Of a stretch of 64,000 nt of DNA, positions 1-9,339 are shown one piece after another. The stretch comes from a virus: the IMG/VR virus record IMGVR_UViG_3300042905_002309, positions 105,278 to 169,277 of that record; one strand, given 5' to 3'. Each line of letters begins with the position of its first letter. Positions within the stretch are counted from its first letter, which is position 1. The notes beneath the pieces are model-generated. The model saw only the letters and a list, made by a program, of their open reading frames with translations, did no database searches and had not been told where the DNA came from. The position numbers and the translations under genes were made by a program.

Positions 1-246
1 AAATGTGCAACAAAGATATTGCGTTTTGGAGAGAACGATAGATTTCCCAATCCGCAGTTCCCTAATGCCACCTCATCTAATGTACAGGATATTTCAGATG
101 AAATTGATGATTTAATTGGTGTTATGGTTCTTTTGAAGGATGAAGGTGTATTATTACGTAATCCAGATCAAGCTAAGATTTCTGCAAAGAAAATCAAAGT
201 GAAGAAGTACATGGATTATGCTAGAGAACATGGGTCATTAATATGA
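1..246 (+). CDS. 3' end of an unknown protein (partial)
   Basis: Open from the first base of the window in frame 1, so the true start is probably upstream. A TTG at 19 is the first possible start inside the window, but nothing resembling a ribosome site precedes it. The visible 81 residues are mixed and soluble, ending in a lysine-rich helix (KISAKKIKVKKYMDYAREHG). The stop overlaps the ATG of the next gene (ATGA), so it belongs to the same operon as the gp46-like gene. No family recognised. Confidence 0.6.
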   Translation, partial: KCATKILRFGENDRFPNPQFPNATSSNVQDISDEIDDLIGVMVLLKDEGVLLRNPDQAKISAKKIKVKKYMDYAREHGSLI

Positions 247-413
247 AAGCAACAGCAGTAATAACAATAGATTCGTATACAGATGTAGATGGCAAGATTT
301 TTGAGAAACTTATCAAATTGGCACATATCGAAGTATCTGAAGAGTTCTTCGATGATTTTAATGATCTAACTAGAGATAAGCAATTTAAAGTACATTTTGA
401 AAGAGAAACGTGA
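243..413 (+). CDS. Small unknown protein, 56 aa
   Basis: Starts ATG at 243, overlapping the previous stop, and ends TGA at 411-413, overlapping the GTG start of the gp46-like gene (GTGA). The tight double overlap in a recombination operon supports a real, translationally coupled gene. The product begins MKATAVITIDSYTD and is acidic, with no motif I recognise. Confidence 0.6.
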   Translation: MKATAVITIDSYTDVDGKIFEKLIKLAHIEVSEEFFDDFNDLTRDKQFKVHFERET

Positions 414-2512
414 AAAGAGTAACATTTAAAGAATTAGTCATTCAAAATTTCTTGTCTATCGGTAAACCTGTAATAATCCCTCTTACTGAGGGTATTACGG
501 TTATCACAGGTAAAAATCTTGATAAAGATGATGGCAATGGTGTAGGCAAAAGCACCATTTGTGACGCATTTTACTTCGCATTATTTGGAGAAACACTTCG
601 AAATATAACAAAAGAACGCATCGTCAATGAAATTGCCAAGAAGAATTGTGAAGTAAATCTTTATTTTGAAATTGATAAGAATGGTACAACTACCAAGTAT
701 CGTATTGAACGTGGATTAGCTCCTTCATTCTGTCGAATCTATGTCGATGATATCCTAGATGATGATAAAACTCGTTCCACAATTCCTGAAACCAATCTCT
801 ATATATTGAACCTTATTAACTCTACTAAAGCAGTATTTAAGAATACAATTACTACCAGTTTGAATAATTCCAAACCTTTCATGTCACAGAAAAAGAATGA
901 AAAACGTGAATTTATTGAGGGAATCTTACGTTTGGAAATCTTTAAAGCTATGACTAAGGTTGCTAAAGAGAAGTATGATGCAATTTTCAAGGAATATGAA
1001 CTCAATTTAAGATTAGCACAAGAAAATGAGGCTAATATTAAGCTTTATGAAATCCGTAAAGCTGACCATGACAAGAGTAATGACATTATTATCAAAGATA
1101 TCAACAATAAAATTGTAGATAAACGTGACATTATCGAATCAATTAAAAAGACTTTGGTTCCTACAGATGCCAGTAACTTAACTGAGATTACACAGAAGGA
1201 ACAAGAGAATGCGTCTATACTTGCAAATATTAAAGTTAAGTATAATAGTCTCTTAACTAATAATGGAATGTTAAACGGTAAAAAGATCGTTAATGATTCA
1301 CAAATTACTAAATTACAAGTCGCTGTACATGGATTTGATATAAATAAATTGGAATTTTCTTTAGAAAGTGATTATCATACTGCTATACATACTGAGGAAG
1401 ATAAAATAGAAACTGCTGAAAATTTTAAGCTTAATTTATTAGACGATACAAGAGATTTAGAAAAAGAAAATCGAATGTTGTTAAATCTTGGTGATAAATG
1501 TGTTACGTGTAAAAGACCTTATCCTGATCAAGATGTTCAGCAGAATCAGATCACTATTAAAAAGAATAATGATCAACTCTTAGCAAATAAAACCTTAATG
1601 CAGGAGAGTATTAAGACTATTACTAATTCTGAGAAACTTATTAAAGGTTACGAATTAACTATTAATTTATTTGGATATCAACAACAGTTGAAAGAGTTGG
1701 AACAGATTAATCAACAACAGATTAAGGCTATTAAAGATAATCAGACAGAATTAAAAGACCTTGAGGCGACATTGACTGATACTAATACTGCTATCAAAGC
1801 ACTTCAAGAACAGAAAACTAGTATCAAAATGGCAATTCAATCCTATAACTACGGATTAGAAACTATCAAAAACTACGAGAAAGAGATTATACATTGGGAA
1901 AATTCTATCATAAAAATAGAAGCTGTAAAGAATCCGTTTGATGATTTGATTAAAACCGCAGAAGCAAAGAAGATCGAATTAGCAGTTCTTATTGCAGGAT
2001 TCAAGGAAAAGATTGCAATCTATGATGTAATTAAACATATTGTTTCTGACGAAGGTATTAAGTCATTCATCATCAAAAAACTTTTGGGTGTATTGAATGA
2101 ACGTATTAATCATTATTTGGTTAAAATGGATGCAAATTGTACGTTAATGTTTGATGAACATTTTGAAGATAAGATCATTAATGACCGTGGAATTGAATGT
2201 GATTACGAAAGATTCTCAGGTGGTGAGCGTAAACGTATTGATCTTGCCATCCTATTTGCCTTTAGTGACCTACGAAGATTACAAGGTGATGTTAGCTTCA
2301 ACTTAGGGTTTTATGACGAATTATTGGACTCTGCTATCTCTGTAGAATGTTCTGCAAAAGTATTTGAAATCTTGAAGGAACGTTATACAGAGTACAATGA
2401 AAGTTCATATATCATAACTCATAAAACAGAAAACTTGAAAAACCCTAACATTGATGCTATAATATACCTTGTTAAAAGTGGTGGTATAACAAAAATAAAG
2501 GATAAGGTATGA
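410..2512 (+). CDS. 46: Recombination endonuclease ATPase subunit (T4 gp46 / SbcC / Rad50-like)
   Basis: 700 aa SMC-type ATPase that in T4 pairs with nuclease gp47 to resect DNA ends for recombination-dependent replication. Seen: an N-terminal Walker A (GNGVGKST, residues about 42-49), long coiled-coil arms on both sides of a zinc hook CVTC at 364-367, an ABC signature FSGGERKRIDLA near 602, and a Walker B/D-loop (LGFYDELLDSA) near 635. The start is GTG at 410, overlapping the upstream stop. No gp47 partner is present here; it probably lies upstream of the window. Slightly longer than T4 gp46 (560 aa). Confidence 0.95.
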   Translation: MKRVTFKELVIQNFLSIGKPVIIPLTEGITVITGKNLDKDDGNGVGKSTICDAFYFALFGETLRNITKERIVNEIAKKNCEVNLYFEIDKNGTTTKYRIERGLAPSFCRIYVDDILDDDKTRSTIPETNLYILNLINSTKAVFKNTITTSLNNSKPFMSQKKNEKREFIEGILRLEIFKAMTKVAKEKYDAIFKEYELNLRLAQENEANIKLYEIRKADHDKSNDIIIKDINNKIVDKRDIIESIKKTLVPTDASNLTEITQKEQENASILANIKVKYNSLLTNNGMLNGKKIVNDSQITKLQVAVHGFDINKLEFSLESDYHTAIHTEEDKIETAENFKLNLLDDTRDLEKENRMLLNLGDKCVTCKRPYPDQDVQQNQITIKKNNDQLLANKTLMQESIKTITNSEKLIKGYELTINLFGYQQQLKELEQINQQQIKAIKDNQTELKDLEATLTDTNTAIKALQEQKTSIKMAIQSYNYGLETIKNYEKEIIHWENSIIKIEAVKNPFDDLIKTAEAKKIELAVLIAGFKEKIAIYDVIKHIVSDEGIKSFIIKKLLGVLNERINHYLVKMDANCTLMFDEHFEDKIINDRGIECDYERFSGGERKRIDLAILFAFSDLRRLQGDVSFNLGFYDELLDSAISVECSAKVFEILKERYTEYNESSYIITHKTENLKNPNIDAIIYLVKSGGITKIKDKV

Positions 2513-2763
2513 CAACAATAGAAGAGGCTACAGAATTAAATGAAGAAATGATTAAAATGGACGGATTTGATGATTGCGTTTTAGGAATTTGTCATAGATA
2601 TGGGCAACCACCAATTCTTGCTTATGACTTTGATAAAGTAATTCTTAAACTTATGGATGATGGTATGACTTATGAAGAAGCTATCGAATATTGGGATTAT
2701 AATCAGATTGGTGCGTATATAGGTGAATCAACACCGTGTTTTGTTGAAAGGATTAAATTATGA
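2509..2763 (+). CDS. Conserved phage protein, 84 aa, unknown function
   Basis: Start ATG overlaps the stop of the gp46-like gene and its stop overlaps the kinase start. The body has the pattern GQPPILAYDFDKVI, then GMTYEEAIEYWDYN, then GAYIGESTPCFV. I recall this pattern from small hypothetical proteins in many unrelated phages. No function is assigned. Operon position suggests an early or replication role (inference). Confidence 0.75.
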   Translation: MTTIEEATELNEEMIKMDGFDDCVLGICHRYGQPPILAYDFDKVILKLMDDGMTYEEAIEYWDYNQIGAYIGESTPCFVERIKL

Positions 2764-3365
2764 GTTTTGTAGTAGTAGAAGGTCCAAATGGTGCAGGTAA
2801 GACCACTTTAATCAAGAATCTTGCTAAAGCAGGTATCAAAACCTTATCAAGTCCTAATGGAACTCCCTTGGCAAGTATGCTTCGTCCTGCTTGTAGAGGT
2901 ACAGACCCTTGGACTAAAATTGATAAACAAGTTCAATTCTTATTATTTTCCGCAGCACGACTAGATGAATACATAAATTTAGTTAAACCTTCCAAAGAGT
3001 TAATCGTTGCTGATCGTTGGCATACATCAACATTCGTCTATCAATGTTGTCTTGAAGGATTCAGTACTGAATTTCTTGAATATACTATTGCACCTGATGA
3101 AAAGATCGACTTATGCATCTTATTAGATGGTAATGATGATGTGTTGATTGAACGTGTTAGAGTAGAACGTGAAAAGAATTCGACACATGGTGTCTGTACT
3201 TGGACTCAAAATACTGATACCATGAAAGAATTAATCAATTTGTATCGTACTAAGTTACCAGAATTTTTGAATAGACGTAATATTACTCATGTGAGTATTG
3301 ATACGACATATCAGAATGCAGAACAAATTTTCGAAACAGTTAAAATATTGTTACCGAAAGGTTAA
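2760..3365 (+). CDS. tmk: Thymidylate (deoxynucleoside monophosphate) kinase-like
   Basis: 201 aa. P-loop EGPNGAGKTTLIKNL at residues about 6-20. DRWHTSTFVYQ near 82 matches the DR(Y/W)..S substrate-binding motif of dTMP kinases, and RVRVEREKN looks like the arginine-rich LID. It phosphorylates dTMP (or dNMP) to the diphosphate, feeding DNA synthesis. The acceptor specificity is inferred from overall similarity. Lies in the same overlapping operon as the gp46-like gene. Confidence 0.85.
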   Translation: MSFVVVEGPNGAGKTTLIKNLAKAGIKTLSSPNGTPLASMLRPACRGTDPWTKIDKQVQFLLFSAARLDEYINLVKPSKELIVADRWHTSTFVYQCCLEGFSTEFLEYTIAPDEKIDLCILLDGNDDVLIERVRVEREKNSTHGVCTWTQNTDTMKELINLYRTKLPEFLNRRNITHVSIDTTYQNAEQIFETVKILLPKG

Positions 3366-3366
3366 T

Positions 3367-4035
3367 ATGAAAGAAATTGAAGTCATATCCGCTACAAAGC
3401 ATGAAGCCGTAGGTGGTGGTAATTGTCTTATGGAGAAATATCAAAATAAGAAACAATGTTCAGTATACATTGAATACTACAACACTGACGCTTTAGCAAA
3501 GGTATATAACCGATTTATATGTGAAGAAAATCGTGATAAAATTATCGTGTTCTGTCATGATGATTGTATTATCGAAGATTTATTCTTGAAAGAGAAATTA
3601 AATCAGGCTATGCAAACATATGATATTGTTGGTCTAGCTGGAATCAAAGACCCAATCACCATCAAGAAACCCGCACTATGGCATCTCATGGGCGACAGGA
3701 GCCAATATTCAGGGGCAGTGGCACACTTCACTGGCACAGACGATAATGAACGCTTTATGACTCCTTTTGGCACCACTCCCTCAAGAGTTATAATGCTTGA
3801 TGGTGTGTTTTTAGCTGTCAACGTAGAGAAATGTCTTGAAACAGGCGTTAAGTTTGACGAATCAAATCCTGCACGATTCCATTATTATGATCTCGATTTC
3901 TGTTTAAATGCTAATAAGGCAGGATTAAAGTTAACAACATATCCTATATTTTGTAGTCACCGATCTCACGGATTAACTAAACCAGATGAAGAATTTTATA
4001 AAGGTCAAAAATGGTTTATCAATAAATGGACTTGA
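3367..4035 (+). CDS. Glycosyltransferase-like protein (GT-A type)
   Basis: 222 aa, starting at ATG 3367 one base after the kinase stop. An earlier in-frame ATG at 3298 lies inside the kinase gene and is unlikely. IIVFCHDDCIIEDLFL resembles the DxD region of GT-A transferases. FHYYDLDFCLNANKAGLK and the CSHRSHG tail resemble the acceptor-side ED/H motif of family-2-like phage glycosyltransferases. It probably transfers sugar to DNA bases, a virion protein or a host glycan; the substrate cannot be told. Paired with another glycosyltransferase just downstream. Confidence 0.65.
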   Translation: MKEIEVISATKHEAVGGGNCLMEKYQNKKQCSVYIEYYNTDALAKVYNRFICEENRDKIIVFCHDDCIIEDLFLKEKLNQAMQTYDIVGLAGIKDPITIKKPALWHLMGDRSQYSGAVAHFTGTDDNERFMTPFGTTPSRVIMLDGVFLAVNVEKCLETGVKFDESNPARFHYYDLDFCLNANKAGLKLTTYPIFCSHRSHGLTKPDEEFYKGQKWFINKWT

Positions 4036-4059
4036 TATTTAAGTAAAGTGTGGTAAATT
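4032..4059 (+). promoter_or_regulatory. Sigma70-like promoter for the second glycosyltransferase
   Basis: TTGATA (4032-4037), 16 bp, TAAATT (4054-4059), 21 bp before the ATG at 4081. The segment AAAGTGTGGTAAATTGTTAC recurs at the minus-strand promoter at 44167-44194, so this is a shared box. Confidence 0.6.
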
Positions 4060-4080
4060 GTTACAAAGGATTAATTAATT

Positions 4081-5346
4081 ATGGCTGAGAAGCAATACGG
4101 AAATTTAAATTACGAAGTTATTGATATAGGATATCCTTATTGTCCTTATTTACCTATTGGTGCTAAACCAATTACTAGAGCTTTAATGACCAGAACAAAT
4201 GTAGCTCCACCACCTTTAGCAATGCCGGGTTCTGATTTACCACGAGTTATTAACTATCTTGCAGATTATTCTGGTTGTGGTTACTGGCGTATCGGCGCAC
4301 CTGAAATGTTATTAAACTATGGTGGTAAGATGGTTGTGAATACTCTTACATCTATGGTTATCGATCCAAGATTTTATCTCACTGGTTATAAAGCTATCAA
4401 GATTCAAAGACAAGCTACTCCTGTACAAAAGGAATTTGCTAAATTCTTGAGAATGATGGGTAGTAATCACGATTTCAAAGTTATTTATGAAGTCGATGAT
4501 ATCGTCTTTGGTGAAGATATTCCTCTTTATAATCGTTGCAGAAGTGCTTTCGTTGATCCTGAAATTAGACAGAGTATTGAAGATATTATTCATATGTGTG
4601 GTGAAATGATGGTTGTTTCCGACTATATGAAGGAATATTACAAGAGTAAGTTAAATATCAAGAATGTTACAACTATTCCTAATTATGCTCCTAAATTCTG
4701 GTTTGATCGTTTCTACAATGAAGAAAAGATTTTAAAAGATTATCAGGCTAATAAAGCTCGTCCTAAGATTTTAATCACTGCATCCGGGACACACTTTGAT
4801 TGTGTAAATGCAACTGGACAAAAGGATGATTATTCTCATGTCTTACAAAGTATTATTAAATCACGTAAAGATTTTCAATGGATTTTTCTTGGTGGACACC
4901 CATTGTTATTACGTCCTTACATTGATAATGGAGACATTCAATTTGTACCTTGGGCGCAGTTGTTAGATTTCCCAAATACAATTAGTAAAATGTCGCCACA
5001 AATGACTATGGCTGCATTAGAATCCAATCACTTTAATAGAGCAAAAAGTAATATTAAATTAACGGAATCCTGTCATTTAGGTATCCCGTTTTTCGGACAA
5101 AAACTTGAACCTTATAAAGATGCTTTTCATCAATTCAATACAGGTAGCGAAATGATTGATCAGATGAAAAGTGTGGTAATTGATGTAGATACTTACATGG
5201 CTGATGTTAAACGTCATAGAGCGTTTGGTGATAATTTATGGTTGGACGACCATCTCCAGGAACACGTAGAAATGTACACACTACCATTTGGACACCAAGA
5301 TCGCAAGGCTATCATTAAACTTAATCCTGAACAGTTGATTAAATAA
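4081..5346 (+). CDS. Glycosyltransferase (GT-B-like), 421 aa
   Basis: Long soluble protein with GT-B-type hallmarks. VIYEVDDIVFGEDIP and MMVVSDYMKEYYKSKL lie in the N-terminal half. KARPKILITASGTHFD opens the second Rossmann domain, and FQWIFLGGHPLL and NIKLTESCHLGIPFFGQ resemble the sugar-nucleotide region of family-4-like enzymes. It has its own promoter. It converges on the HNH gene, overlapping by 8 bp. Likely role: sugar transfer to phage DNA or a surface structure; acceptor unknown. Confidence 0.65.
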   Translation: MAEKQYGNLNYEVIDIGYPYCPYLPIGAKPITRALMTRTNVAPPPLAMPGSDLPRVINYLADYSGCGYWRIGAPEMLLNYGGKMVVNTLTSMVIDPRFYLTGYKAIKIQRQATPVQKEFAKFLRMMGSNHDFKVIYEVDDIVFGEDIPLYNRCRSAFVDPEIRQSIEDIIHMCGEMMVVSDYMKEYYKSKLNIKNVTTIPNYAPKFWFDRFYNEEKILKDYQANKARPKILITASGTHFDCVNATGQKDDYSHVLQSIIKSRKDFQWIFLGGHPLLLRPYIDNGDIQFVPWAQLLDFPNTISKMSPQMTMAALESNHFNRAKSNIKLTESCHLGIPFFGQKLEPYKDAFHQFNTGSEMIDQMKSVVIDVDTYMADVKRHRAFGDNLWLDDHLQEHVEMYTLPFGHQDRKAIIKLNPEQLIK

Positions 5347-6064
5347 ATGGTGTTTGGTTATTAAAATTTATATCAAGTATCTTATTACTTTTCTGTATAT
5401 TTGTAGTTGCTAACATTGGTCTAGTATTTTGATAATTAAAACATTGAAACTGTTCAGTAGTATCAAGTAAATTGAAAAATGTTATCGGAATTATGTGGTC
5501 GATATGCCACACTTTACCATAATTTTCCCATGACATATTATCATTAAATTGTAATTCTAAATAATGTTTATAGTTGTTTATAGAAATACCAAGTAGTTGT
5601 AAACTATGACCAGATTTGATATTATTTTTTAATCCTTTATTTATTCTATCTCTAAGCGTTACAGAAAGTTTGAATGATACATCATTTTGTTTTCTAATTT
5701 TTTGATAATCTTTGTGATAATTAGGATTACGTTTATCCCAATTTTTATTATTCTGTTTTCTATTTATTGGATTATTTATTATCCAGCTTTTACTACGAGC
5801 TTTACATAAATCAGCATTTTCTGAATAATATTTTCTATTATAATTATCTTTATAATCAGGATTTAATTCGTGCCATCGATTTAAATTCTTTTGTATTTTC
5901 TCTGGATTATTTTTACGATATTGTATATTAGCAAGTTTACAACATTTTTTACACTCAGTACTTAAACCATCCCATTTGGATTTATTTTTATTAAATTCAC
6001 TAATCGGTTTAGAAATTTTACATTTAGAACAAACTTTAGTAACTTCTTGAATCTTCTCTTCCAT
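5339..6064 (-). CDS. HNH homing endonuclease, zinc-ribbon type
   Basis: 241 aa from the ATG at 6064, preceded by AAGGAG. A longer reading from 6103 exists but lacks a ribosome site. N-terminal zinc ribbon: CSKCKISKPISEF then CKKC. The middle is lysine/asparagine-rich and repetitive (NRK.YSEN, WDKRNPNY), followed by the HNH core WHIDHIIPITFFNL and NYQNTRPMLATTNIQKSNK. Free-standing endonuclease placed antisense between the glycosyltransferase and the replication genes. A late-like box CTAAATA lies at 6163-6169. One of five related loci in the window. Confidence 0.88.
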   Translation of the reverse strand: MEEKIQEVTKVCSKCKISKPISEFNKNKSKWDGLSTECKKCCKLANIQYRKNNPEKIQKNLNRWHELNPDYKDNYNRKYYSENADLCKARSKSWIINNPINRKQNNKNWDKRNPNYHKDYQKIRKQNDVSFKLSVTLRDRINKGLKNNIKSGHSLQLLGISINNYKHYLELQFNDNMSWENYGKVWHIDHIIPITFFNLLDTTEQFQCFNYQNTRPMLATTNIQKSNKILDINFNNQTPFI

Positions 6065-6178
6065 TTTGACATACTCCTTATAAATATTTGAGCAGGACAG
6101 CAAGTAGTTTACTCCGCTTGTTTCAAGGTGATTGCAAGTCCCTTGATTACTGCTCTTTTAATTATTTAGTAAAATGCC

Positions 6179-6206
6179 TTGCAATTCAAGTTAAGTATGA
6201 TAATCT
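6179..6206 (+). promoter_or_regulatory. Sigma70-like promoter
   Basis: TTGCAA (6179-6184), 16 bp ending in TGA, TAATCT (6201-6206), upstream of the small gene at 6232. Same 16-bp spacing and TGA extension as the other replication-region promoters. Confidence 0.45.
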
Positions 6207-6231
6207 TATATGAAGAAAGAGAAAATAAATT

Positions 6232-6372
6232 ATGACAACAATATATACACAAGACGAAAAAGATACTGATCTAAATAAAATGGAACGTTTAATAAATAAA
6301 TTGACGATTTTACAATTAGAAGATGAAATTCGTAGATTAGAAGGGTTGCGTAAATTAAACGATCCATCATGA
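6232..6372 (+). CDS. Small coiled-coil protein, 46 aa
   Basis: ATG at 6232, 26 bp after a promoter-like box. The product is charged and helical (MERLINKLTILQLEDEIR), consistent with a short coiled coil. No family recognised. Kept because it fills the space between promoter and next gene on the coding strand. Confidence 0.45.
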   Translation: MTTIYTQDEKDTDLNKMERLINKLTILQLEDEIRRLEGLRKLNDPS

Positions 6373-6396
6373 ATCCAGAACAGAAAGTAAATTAAT

Positions 6397-6705
6397 ATGA
6401 GTAGAATTTTCTATGATACAAGTGCAAATATGTGGAAAGTTGCTGATGCATTGTTAAACGATATTAAAAATTTACCAGAAACATCTGACACAAGACCATC
6501 ACCAAAAGATGATACACCTGTTACAGCCTTTGATGGTACGACAGCAATAAAAATATTAGTCACTATAAATAATGTTACATTATGTACGGAACTATCTATA
6601 GGAACAGTTCAGGATATGTTAGTCATGGATTCTACAATAGACCTAGAAAAGATGTTTGGTAAATGTGTACTTGAACATATTAATGCTTTGACGAAAAGAC
6701 ATTGA
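6397..6705 (+). CDS. Unknown protein, 102 aa
   Basis: Starts ATG 6397 and ends just before the DNA polymerase promoter. Soluble, mildly acidic, with a C-terminal helix (DLEKMFGKCVLEHINALTKRH). No motif recognised. The position between a promoter and the polymerase gene suggests an early or middle gene. Confidence 0.6.
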   Translation: MSRIFYDTSANMWKVADALLNDIKNLPETSDTRPSPKDDTPVTAFDGTTAIKILVTINNVTLCTELSIGTVQDMLVMDSTIDLEKMFGKCVLEHINALTKRH

Positions 6706-6729
6706 CACAACCCTATAATATGATATGAT
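6702..6729 (+). promoter_or_regulatory. 43: Promoter for DNA polymerase
   Basis: TTGACA (6702-6707), 16 bp, TATGAT (6724-6729). The -10 ends only 6 bp before the polymerase ATG at 6736, so a transcript from here would have almost no leader. Confidence 0.65.
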
Positions 6730-6735
6730 GTTCGT

Positions 6736-9294
6736 ATGTACAGAAATATAGTATACAGTAATTATAACAAAGATATCACACTTTGGACTTGGGATTCAGA
6801 AGGTAATAGGGTTATGGAAAAATACCCCTTTAAACCTTATCTTTATGTAGATGATCCCAATGGTAAAGATGGTGTGTCTTTATATGGAGCAACACTCCGC
6901 AAAATGGAATTTGCTGATAAAAGACTTCGTGATAAGTTTTGTTTATCAACTGCAAAAGTTTATGGTAAGCTTCCACCTGCCCAACAATTCCTCATTGATA
7001 AGTACAACGGTCAAAATAAAAAAGACGATTTCGATCTTTATCCATTGAAAATTTATTCAATCGATATTGAAACATATTCTGTCAATGGATTCCCCGATCC
7101 TAAATTAGCAAATGATCCAATCACTCTTATTAGTATACATAATTCAATTGATGATGGTATTTACACCTTCGCATTAGGTAATGATTATCATACATCTGAT
7201 GATAAGGTTATCTATAAGTGTTATGAGACAGAAGAAGAAATGTTAAAGGCGTTTATCAAATTCTGGCGTAAAGACTTTCCAGATGTCGTAACAGGTTGGT
7301 ATATTGATGGATTCGATATTCCATACATCTGTAATCGTATCAATAGAATTTATGGCGAAGATGATGCTTGTAATCGTTTATCACCAACTGGTAGAGCTTG
7401 GAAACAAGATAATGTTAAAAAGCGTTTGCAGGATTATGATCAACTTTGGACAATCGAAGGCATCAGTATTCTCGACTATCAATACGTTTATAAAGTATTC
7501 ACCAGAGAAAAACGTGAATCTTATTCATTAAATGCTATTGGTGAAGAAGAATTAGGTTCAGGTAAATTACAGTATGATGCTGTATCTTTAAGTGAACTTG
7601 CTACAAAAGATTGGCATAAATTCGTAGATTACAATATTCAAGATGTAAAACTTCTAGTAGAATTAGAGGCTAAATTGAAGTATTTGAAGACTTGTAGATC
7701 ACTTTCATATAAAGGATTGGCAGGTTTACCTGCTAGTGTAAGCACTATTGCCATTGTAGACGGTCTAGCGACACAACAAGCTTTACTTGATGGTAAGATA
7801 CTACCAACCTTCAAGAATGGTGGTAAAGAGGATTTTGGTGGTGGTTTCGTGCGTCCTACACAAGAAGGATTACATAAATCTATTCTTTATTACGATGCAG
7901 ATTCTTTGTATCCTAATACGATTGTAACGTTAAATATTTCACCTGAAACTAAATTGGGTAAAGTGCTTCGAATGGATGTTGAAAAAGATGAATACGAGTT
8001 CATGACTACATCTGGCAGAAAGCATACGTTCAATAAAATGCAGTTTGATGAATATATTAGACGAGAGGAAATTTGTATTTCTAAGTCCAATATTATGTTT
8101 ACACAGAAGACTAGAGGTATTTTCTCTGAAATTATTGAAGAGATTTATGCAGAACGTGTAAAAATCAAAACCGAAATGAAGCGTATTAGCGATCTAAACG
8201 CAACCCATCCTGATGATGTTATTAAGAATAACTACCAGATGGAACAGTTGGATACTGCACAATATACTATTAAGATTTTGCTTAATCGTATTTATGGTTA
8301 TTTCGCACAGGAACATGCAGCTTTATATGACATTGATCTAGCTTCCTCAGTTACTTTAACTGGTCAAGCAGGTATTAAAATTGCAGCAAAATTCGGTAAT
8401 GATTATCTAGTAGCCAAAGGTGGTTTGGAATATGATAGTGTAATCATGGGTGATACAGATAGCGTAGTGTTTGGTATTCAACCCATCCTAGATGCTAAGA
8501 AAGAACCATTCTTTATTGGTGATAAGATTAATCCATACGTCTTTGAACTTGCTGATGGACTTGGAAAAGAAATCGATACTGTTGTTAGAGCATGGGCTAA
8601 AGATGAATTACATTCAACCCATTGTACCTACCACTTTAAACGTGAAAACATTTCCAGTTCAGGTATCTTCTTGGGTAAGAAAATGTACATTTTGAATATT
8701 ATTCAAGACGATAAGTATAAAATCGTTGACAAATTCAAATATACTGGTGTAGCTGTTGTTAAAGTTGCTACCCCAAAGAAAGTTAAACCACTTATCAAGA
8801 AAGCTATTCAATCCATTATTAAAAGTGGTGATAAGAAGGCTGTAAATAAAATCATTAAAGATACATGGGAAACTTATCAGACGTTTTCAATTGAAGAGAT
8901 GTCTTCTGCTAAATCATTGAATAACTACGACAAATATTTAGAAAAGTCTTGTGATCTTGTTATGGGTAAGGGTACACCTGCACAAAATAAAGCTGCAATT
9001 GCATATAATTTGTTATTGAAACGTTATAAATTAGAAAATAAGTACGAATCTCTTAAAAGTGGGGATAAACTTAAATTCTTTTATGTACGATCTAATAAAT
9101 GGGGATTAAGTGCAATATCATTTCCTTACAAATTTCCAGAAGAGTTCAAGAAAGACTTTAATATTGATACACAGAAGATGTATATTAATACATTATTAAA
9201 TCCCATTAAGGCTGTTTTTGATGTAATTGGTTGGGAAATTAAAAATCCAACTAATGAAGAAAAAATTGATTTATTAGACTTGTTTGGGGCTTGA
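6736..9294 (+). CDS. 43: Family B DNA polymerase (T4 gp43-like)
   Basis: 852 aa replicative polymerase with proofreading. Exo I motif SIDIETYS (catalytic D and E near 110-112). Polymerase motif A YYDADSLYPNT near 386. Motif B KILLNRIYGYF near 514. Motif C MGDTDSVVFG near 572 with the two catalytic aspartates. Also KKMYILNI and KFKYTGV in the thumb/palm. Close to the 898 aa of T4 gp43. Works with the clamp, helicase and ssDNA-binding protein encoded downstream. The start MYRNIVYSNY is family-typical. Confidence 0.97.
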   Translation: MYRNIVYSNYNKDITLWTWDSEGNRVMEKYPFKPYLYVDDPNGKDGVSLYGATLRKMEFADKRLRDKFCLSTAKVYGKLPPAQQFLIDKYNGQNKKDDFDLYPLKIYSIDIETYSVNGFPDPKLANDPITLISIHNSIDDGIYTFALGNDYHTSDDKVIYKCYETEEEMLKAFIKFWRKDFPDVVTGWYIDGFDIPYICNRINRIYGEDDACNRLSPTGRAWKQDNVKKRLQDYDQLWTIEGISILDYQYVYKVFTREKRESYSLNAIGEEELGSGKLQYDAVSLSELATKDWHKFVDYNIQDVKLLVELEAKLKYLKTCRSLSYKGLAGLPASVSTIAIVDGLATQQALLDGKILPTFKNGGKEDFGGGFVRPTQEGLHKSILYYDADSLYPNTIVTLNISPETKLGKVLRMDVEKDEYEFMTTSGRKHTFNKMQFDEYIRREEICISKSNIMFTQKTRGIFSEIIEEIYAERVKIKTEMKRISDLNATHPDDVIKNNYQMEQLDTAQYTIKILLNRIYGYFAQEHAALYDIDLASSVTLTGQAGIKIAAKFGNDYLVAKGGLEYDSVIMGDTDSVVFGIQPILDAKKEPFFIGDKINPYVFELADGLGKEIDTVVRAWAKDELHSTHCTYHFKRENISSSGIFLGKKMYILNIIQDDKYKIVDKFKYTGVAVVKVATPKKVKPLIKKAIQSIIKSGDKKAVNKIIKDTWETYQTFSIEEMSSAKSLNNYDKYLEKSCDLVMGKGTPAQNKAAIAYNLLLKRYKLENKYESLKSGDKLKFFYVRSNKWGLSAISFPYKFPEEFKKDFNIDTQKMYINTLLNPIKAVFDVIGWEIKNPTNEEKIDLLDLFGA

Positions 9295-9318
9295 AAAACA
9301 CCAAACTGATGATAAGAT
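9291..9318 (+). promoter_or_regulatory. Sigma70-like promoter
   Basis: TTGAAA (9291-9296) overlaps the polymerase stop codon; 16 bp ending TGA; TAAGAT (9313-9318). The AAAGGA ribosome site and ATG at 9340 follow. Confidence 0.65.
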
Positions 9319-9339
9319 ATTGTAAAGGATAAATTAAGT

